32,052 nucleotides of DNA, from IMG/VR virus record IMGVR_UViG_3300046006_002150, positions 1 to 32,052 of that record. One strand, given 5' to 3'. Source of the DNA: a virus. The position numbers and the translations under genes were made by a program. The stretch's first letter is position 1, and each line of letters starts with the position of its first letter. The notes under the pieces are model-generated. The model was not told the origin of the DNA, did not search any database, and was given only the letters and a program-made list of their open reading frames with translations. This document shows, piece by piece, positions 29,492-32,052 of the stretch.

Positions 29492-29908
29492 ATGACGACA
29501 CAGAACACGGCCGGCACCCCGCGGCCTTTCAATCACACGGTCACGCAACTGCGCTACGGCACGTTGAACGACGACTTGACCAAAGCCCTGCACGAGCTGA
29601 CCCAGAAGTGCGGCGACACCAACAAGGCCGGATCCTTGACCCTGGTTATCAAGCTCAAGCCAGGCAGCGGCGGCCAGATGGAAGTGTTTGACGACATCAA
29701 GCTGGTGTTGCCGAAAGAGCCCAAGGGCAGCTCCATCATGTTCGCCACCGTGGACGGCAACCTGCAGCGCGAAGACCCGCGCCAGAAAACCCTGGACGGC
29801 CTCAAGACCGTGGCCCAGGTGCATCAAGAGCTGCGCACCGTCGCCGCCGGCGAAAAGATCGACCCCGAAACGGGCGAAGTCACCGGCGGCCTGCGCAAAG
29901 TCGGCTAA
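29492..29908 (+). CDS. Conserved hypothetical protein of the recombination operon
   Basis: A 138-aa protein starting MTTQNTAGTPRPFNHTVTQL with GGAG eight bases upstream. The order (RYGTLNDDLTKALHELTQKC, then KAGSLTLVIKLKPGSGGQME, DDIKLVLPKEPKGSSIMFAT, NLQREDPRQKTL) follows a family found beside DUF2303 genes in other phages: a helix, a beta sandwich and a motif near DPRQ. Function unknown; possibly a companion of the DUF2303 protein. Confidence 0.7.
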   Translation: MTTQNTAGTPRPFNHTVTQLRYGTLNDDLTKALHELTQKCGDTNKAGSLTLVIKLKPGSGGQMEVFDDIKLVLPKEPKGSSIMFATVDGNLQREDPRQKTLDGLKTVAQVHQELRTVAAGEKIDPETGEVTGGLRKVG

Positions 29909-29941
29909 CCCCTTTTTTAACTACCTGAAAGACACCAGACC

Positions 29942-30745
29942 ATGGACCAGAACAACAACACCGCCAGCGCCATCGCCGCCGGCCAAGCCCTTGGCGCCGT
30001 CCGCATGTTGGGCGATGCCCCGCTGCTGATGCAGCCGCAGGGCAACGACCTTATCGACCTGGAGCGCTACCTGCCGGCACCGCTGCGCAAGCGCGGCACC
30101 ACGGTGCTGCGCGATGTGGCCAGCTTCGTGGCCTTCGTGAACAAGGAAAAAACCGCAGCCACGCGCCTGTACGGCAACCTTATCAACCCGGCCTTTCATT
30201 GCGTGTTCGACGACAACGCCGACGGCGCCAAGCCTGGCTGGCGCGAGCATGACGCGAAATACGCCTGCCCGCTGTCCATCGAGTGGAAAACCTGGCTGGC
30301 CATGAGCGGCAAGCAGGTGAACCAGGAGCAATTCGCGCAGTTCATGGAAACGAACCTGCCCGATATCGTCAACCCGCCAGCGGCCGAAATGCTGGAAATC
30401 TCGCGCAGCCTCGAGGCCAAAAAGAAGGTCAATTTTGCGAGCGGGATCCGGCTGTCCAATGGCCAAAACGAGCTGACTTACGAGGAAGAAATCACGGGCA
30501 CCGCGCAAAAGGGCAAGTTGAGCGTGCCGGAAATCTTCACCATCGGTATCCCCGTGCTCGAGGGCGGCGCCGCGTACAGCGTTGAGGCCCGCCTGCGCTA
30601 CCGCATCGCCGACCAGGGCAAGCTGACGATGTGGTTTGAGCTGGTGCGCCCGCACAAGATCGTTGAGGACGCCATGAAGCATGTCCGCGCTGAAATCGCG
30701 GAGAAGACCGAGCTGGAAGTGTTCAACGGCGACCCAGCCTCCTGA
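29942..30745 (+). CDS. DUF2303 family protein
   Basis: A 267-aa protein. Family segments are clear: LRDVASFVAFVNKEKTAATR, CVFDDNADGAKPGWREHDAK followed by YACPLSIEWKTWLAMSGKQV, DIVNPPAAEMLEISRSLEAK, KKVNFASGIRLSNGQNELTY, and AARLRYRI-like strands with MWFELVRPHKIVEDA. DUF2303 proteins occur in phage recombination/replication operons; the biochemical role is unknown. It is flanked by the conserved small gene and the SSB gene. Confidence 0.82.
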   Translation: MDQNNNTASAIAAGQALGAVRMLGDAPLLMQPQGNDLIDLERYLPAPLRKRGTTVLRDVASFVAFVNKEKTAATRLYGNLINPAFHCVFDDNADGAKPGWREHDAKYACPLSIEWKTWLAMSGKQVNQEQFAQFMETNLPDIVNPPAAEMLEISRSLEAKKKVNFASGIRLSNGQNELTYEEEITGTAQKGKLSVPEIFTIGIPVLEGGAAYSVEARLRYRIADQGKLTMWFELVRPHKIVEDAMKHVRAEIAEKTELEVFNGDPAS

Positions 30746-30806
30746 AGCCAGGGCCCGAAAGCCGGCCGGCGAGTAGGGCCCACCTTTTCACCCAACAGAA
30801 ACCACC

Positions 30807-31283
30807 ATGTCATCAGTCAACAAAGTAATCCTAGTCGGCAACCTGGGCCGCGACCCTGAAGTTAAATACATGCCGTCCGGCGATGCCGTGGCCAACATCA
30901 ACATCGCAACCAGCAGCAAATACAAGAACAAGGCCGGCGAGCTGATCGAGGAAACCGAATGGCACCGCGTTAGCTTTTTCGGCCGCCAGGCTGAAATCGT
31001 CGGCGACTACCTGAAGAAAGGCCGGTCCATCTACATCGAGGGCCGCCTGAAAACCCGCAAATACACCGACAAAGACGGCGTTGAAAAGTACGCGACGGAA
31101 ATTATCGCCAGCGAAATGCAGATGCTGGGCAAGCCAGACGACGGCGACCGCGGCCAGCAGCGCCAGGAGCGGGCGCCATACAGCGCGCCGGCGCCGCGGG
31201 CACCTACACCAGCACCACGCGCGCCGGCGCCGTCCAAGGCCGCCAGCGGCTTCGACGACATGGACGACGACATTCCTTTTTGA
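30807..31283 (+). CDS. ssb: Single-stranded DNA-binding protein
   Basis: A 158-aa protein starting [20 protein letters not shown], with an OB fold at about 1-112 ([40 protein letters not shown]), a Pro/Ala linker, and the C-terminal acidic tip DDMDDDIPF that recruits replication and repair proteins. It supports the annealase/exonuclease pair and DNA replication. The intergenic gap upstream (61 bp) contains a GC-rich stretch of no clear function. Confidence 0.95.
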   Translation: MSSVNKVILVGNLGRDPEVKYMPSGDAVANINIATSSKYKNKAGELIEETEWHRVSFFGRQAEIVGDYLKKGRSIYIEGRLKTRKYTDKDGVEKYATEIIASEMQMLGKPDDGDRGQQRQERAPYSAPAPRAPTPAPRAPAPSKAASGFDDMDDDIPF

Positions 31284-31292
31284 AAACCAGCC

Positions 31293-31811
31293 ATGAACAT
31301 GCCCACAAAATCAGAACTGCCAGCGCTGGCCGTGCGCGAGCCCGTGCTGCACGCCATCGGCGAGAACTTGCTGAAGGCGCCCACAAAGCTGACATCCGGC
31401 TGGGTGGATGCCGCGGCCAAGCTGCTCGAGCAACTGCTGGCCGAGCGCCAGACCCTTTACACCGGGCCGGATGGCGCCTGGCCAGCGCCCGCAAAGGCGC
31501 CCGCGGAGGTGATGACCAGGTACTGCCCTGACTGCGGCTCTGTCGGCCCGGTACCGGCGACCTGCAGGGACTGCTGCCCCGACGGGATGCACGCCCGCAT
31601 GATCCCCGCCAAGCTGGCGGAACAGTGCCGCGCCACTTTCCTGGCGTCCATCCAGCGGCCGGCCTTGCCCTTGTTGAGCGCGGCTTTTAGGACCACCGTA
31701 ACGTCGGGCCCGGCTCAGCGCCCTGTGATGGTGTTTGCCTTCGAGAGTGTGACCGCCCTGAATGCGGCGGATGAAGAGTGGCGCCGAGCCATGGCAGGGG
31801 TACCAGCTTGA
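31293..31811 (+). CDS. Zinc-ribbon phage protein of unknown function
   Basis: A 172-aa protein starting MNMPTKSELPALAVREPVLH. The N-terminal half is helical (AAKLLEQLLAERQTLYTGPD); the middle has a Cys cluster, CPDCGSVG...CRDCC (about 78-95), of zinc-ribbon type, followed by RMIPAKLAEQCRATF. The order recurs in small phage proteins near SSB genes. A nucleic-acid-binding role is possible but not shown. The next gene's TTG overlaps its stop. Confidence 0.6.
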   Translation: MNMPTKSELPALAVREPVLHAIGENLLKAPTKLTSGWVDAAAKLLEQLLAERQTLYTGPDGAWPAPAKAPAEVMTRYCPDCGSVGPVPATCRDCCPDGMHARMIPAKLAEQCRATFLASIQRPALPLLSAAFRTTVTSGPAQRPVMVFAFESVTALNAADEEWRRAMAGVPA

Positions 31812-32052
31812 GCGCCACCAACACACCGAAGGCGCCCAAACCGCCCATCAAATCCGGCTGGCGCGGCAACCTGAACGGGGCCATTGAGGGCACGGAGACA
31901 AGCTGGATTGCGACATCAGAAGTCACACTGAAGCTGGACGCCAAAACGGCGTATGCGCTGGCCAACCTGCTGACGGACGAAAGCCTGAAGGCCGCGTGCT
32001 GCCATCGCCTCAGTTTCGATAAGTTGTCGAACCTGGGCGCCGCGCTGGGTCC
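31808..32052 (+). CDS. Hypothetical protein, C-terminus beyond window
   Basis: TTG at 31808 overlaps the preceding stop (TTGA), and the frame is open to the window edge (81 codons). The product begins (M)SATNTPKAPKPPIKSGWRGN and continues TSEVTLKLDAKTAYALANLL; no motif is recognised. Partial gene; start codon choice rests on the overlap pattern common in this operon. Confidence 0.5.
   Translation, partial: MSATNTPKAPKPPIKSGWRGNLNGAIEGTETSWIATSEVTLKLDAKTAYALANLLTDESLKAACCHRLSFDKLSNLGAALG

Overview
The window reads as most of the genome of a temperate, podovirus-type tailed phage (prophage or free genome), GC-rich and with a Burkholderiales flavour. Gene families place it: a P22-type packaging and neck set (large terminase, portal, scaffold, coat, gp4-like adaptor, gp10-like DNA-stabilisation protein), a set of putative ejection proteins, a CI/Cro switch, and an Erf/YqaJ/SSB recombination module. 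A 17-nt palindrome (GCTAY-N7-RTAGC) occurs five times. I recall similar small palindromes from Comamonadaceae genomes (Acidovorax, Polaromonas and relatives), so that family is my best host guess; this is inference, not a database result. No integrase, endolysin, tRNA, CRISPR array or reverse transcriptase is visible.

Layout. 1-18.2 kb, minus strand: late genes, read right to left as small terminase, large terminase, portal, scaffold, coat, a tail-fibre/holin cluster, neck proteins, putative ejection proteins, and a giant polyvalent-type protein open for 1,091 codons and running off the left edge. 18.3-24.98 kb, minus strand: early/middle genes tightly chained by ATGA overlaps: metallopeptidase, zinc-ribbon proteins, HNH-like nuclease, gp49/gp66-family protein, NinB-like protein, VRR-NUC nuclease, a cytosine methyltransferase with a second protein-like frame nested inside it, a replication protein, and Cro. 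25.05-26.1 kb, plus strand: CI repressor and a co-transcribed lipoprotein, closed by a strong terminator. 26.2 kb to the right edge, plus strand: an operator-controlled promoter and the recombination operon (coiled-coil protein, Erf annealase, YqaJ exonuclease, DUF2303 protein, SSB).

How it works together. CI should bind TTTAG-N4-CTAAA sites found in the cro/cI intergenic region and, 1.2 kb away, over the promoter of the recombination operon, silencing both early directions in a lysogen while CI and the lipoprotein stay on. RecA-stimulated self-cleavage of CI (LexA-type C-terminal domain) would release Cro, replication and recombination. All late genes lie downstream on the Cro strand; I see no recognised antiterminator. 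One intrinsic terminator lies just downstream of the coat gene.

Most interesting: (1) a 291-codon frame with its own Shine-Dalgarno sequence, matching a recognisable phage protein family, entirely inside the methyltransferase gene; (2) a candidate replication origin inside the replication gene, with two 30-bp elements sharing identical ends, eight GCGGAC hexamers and an adjacent low-GC purine-rich direct repeat; (3) the in-frame palindromes in the giant protein; (4) a possibly RcsF-like lipoprotein expressed with the repressor; (5) an unexplained 307-bp gap next to the coat gene.
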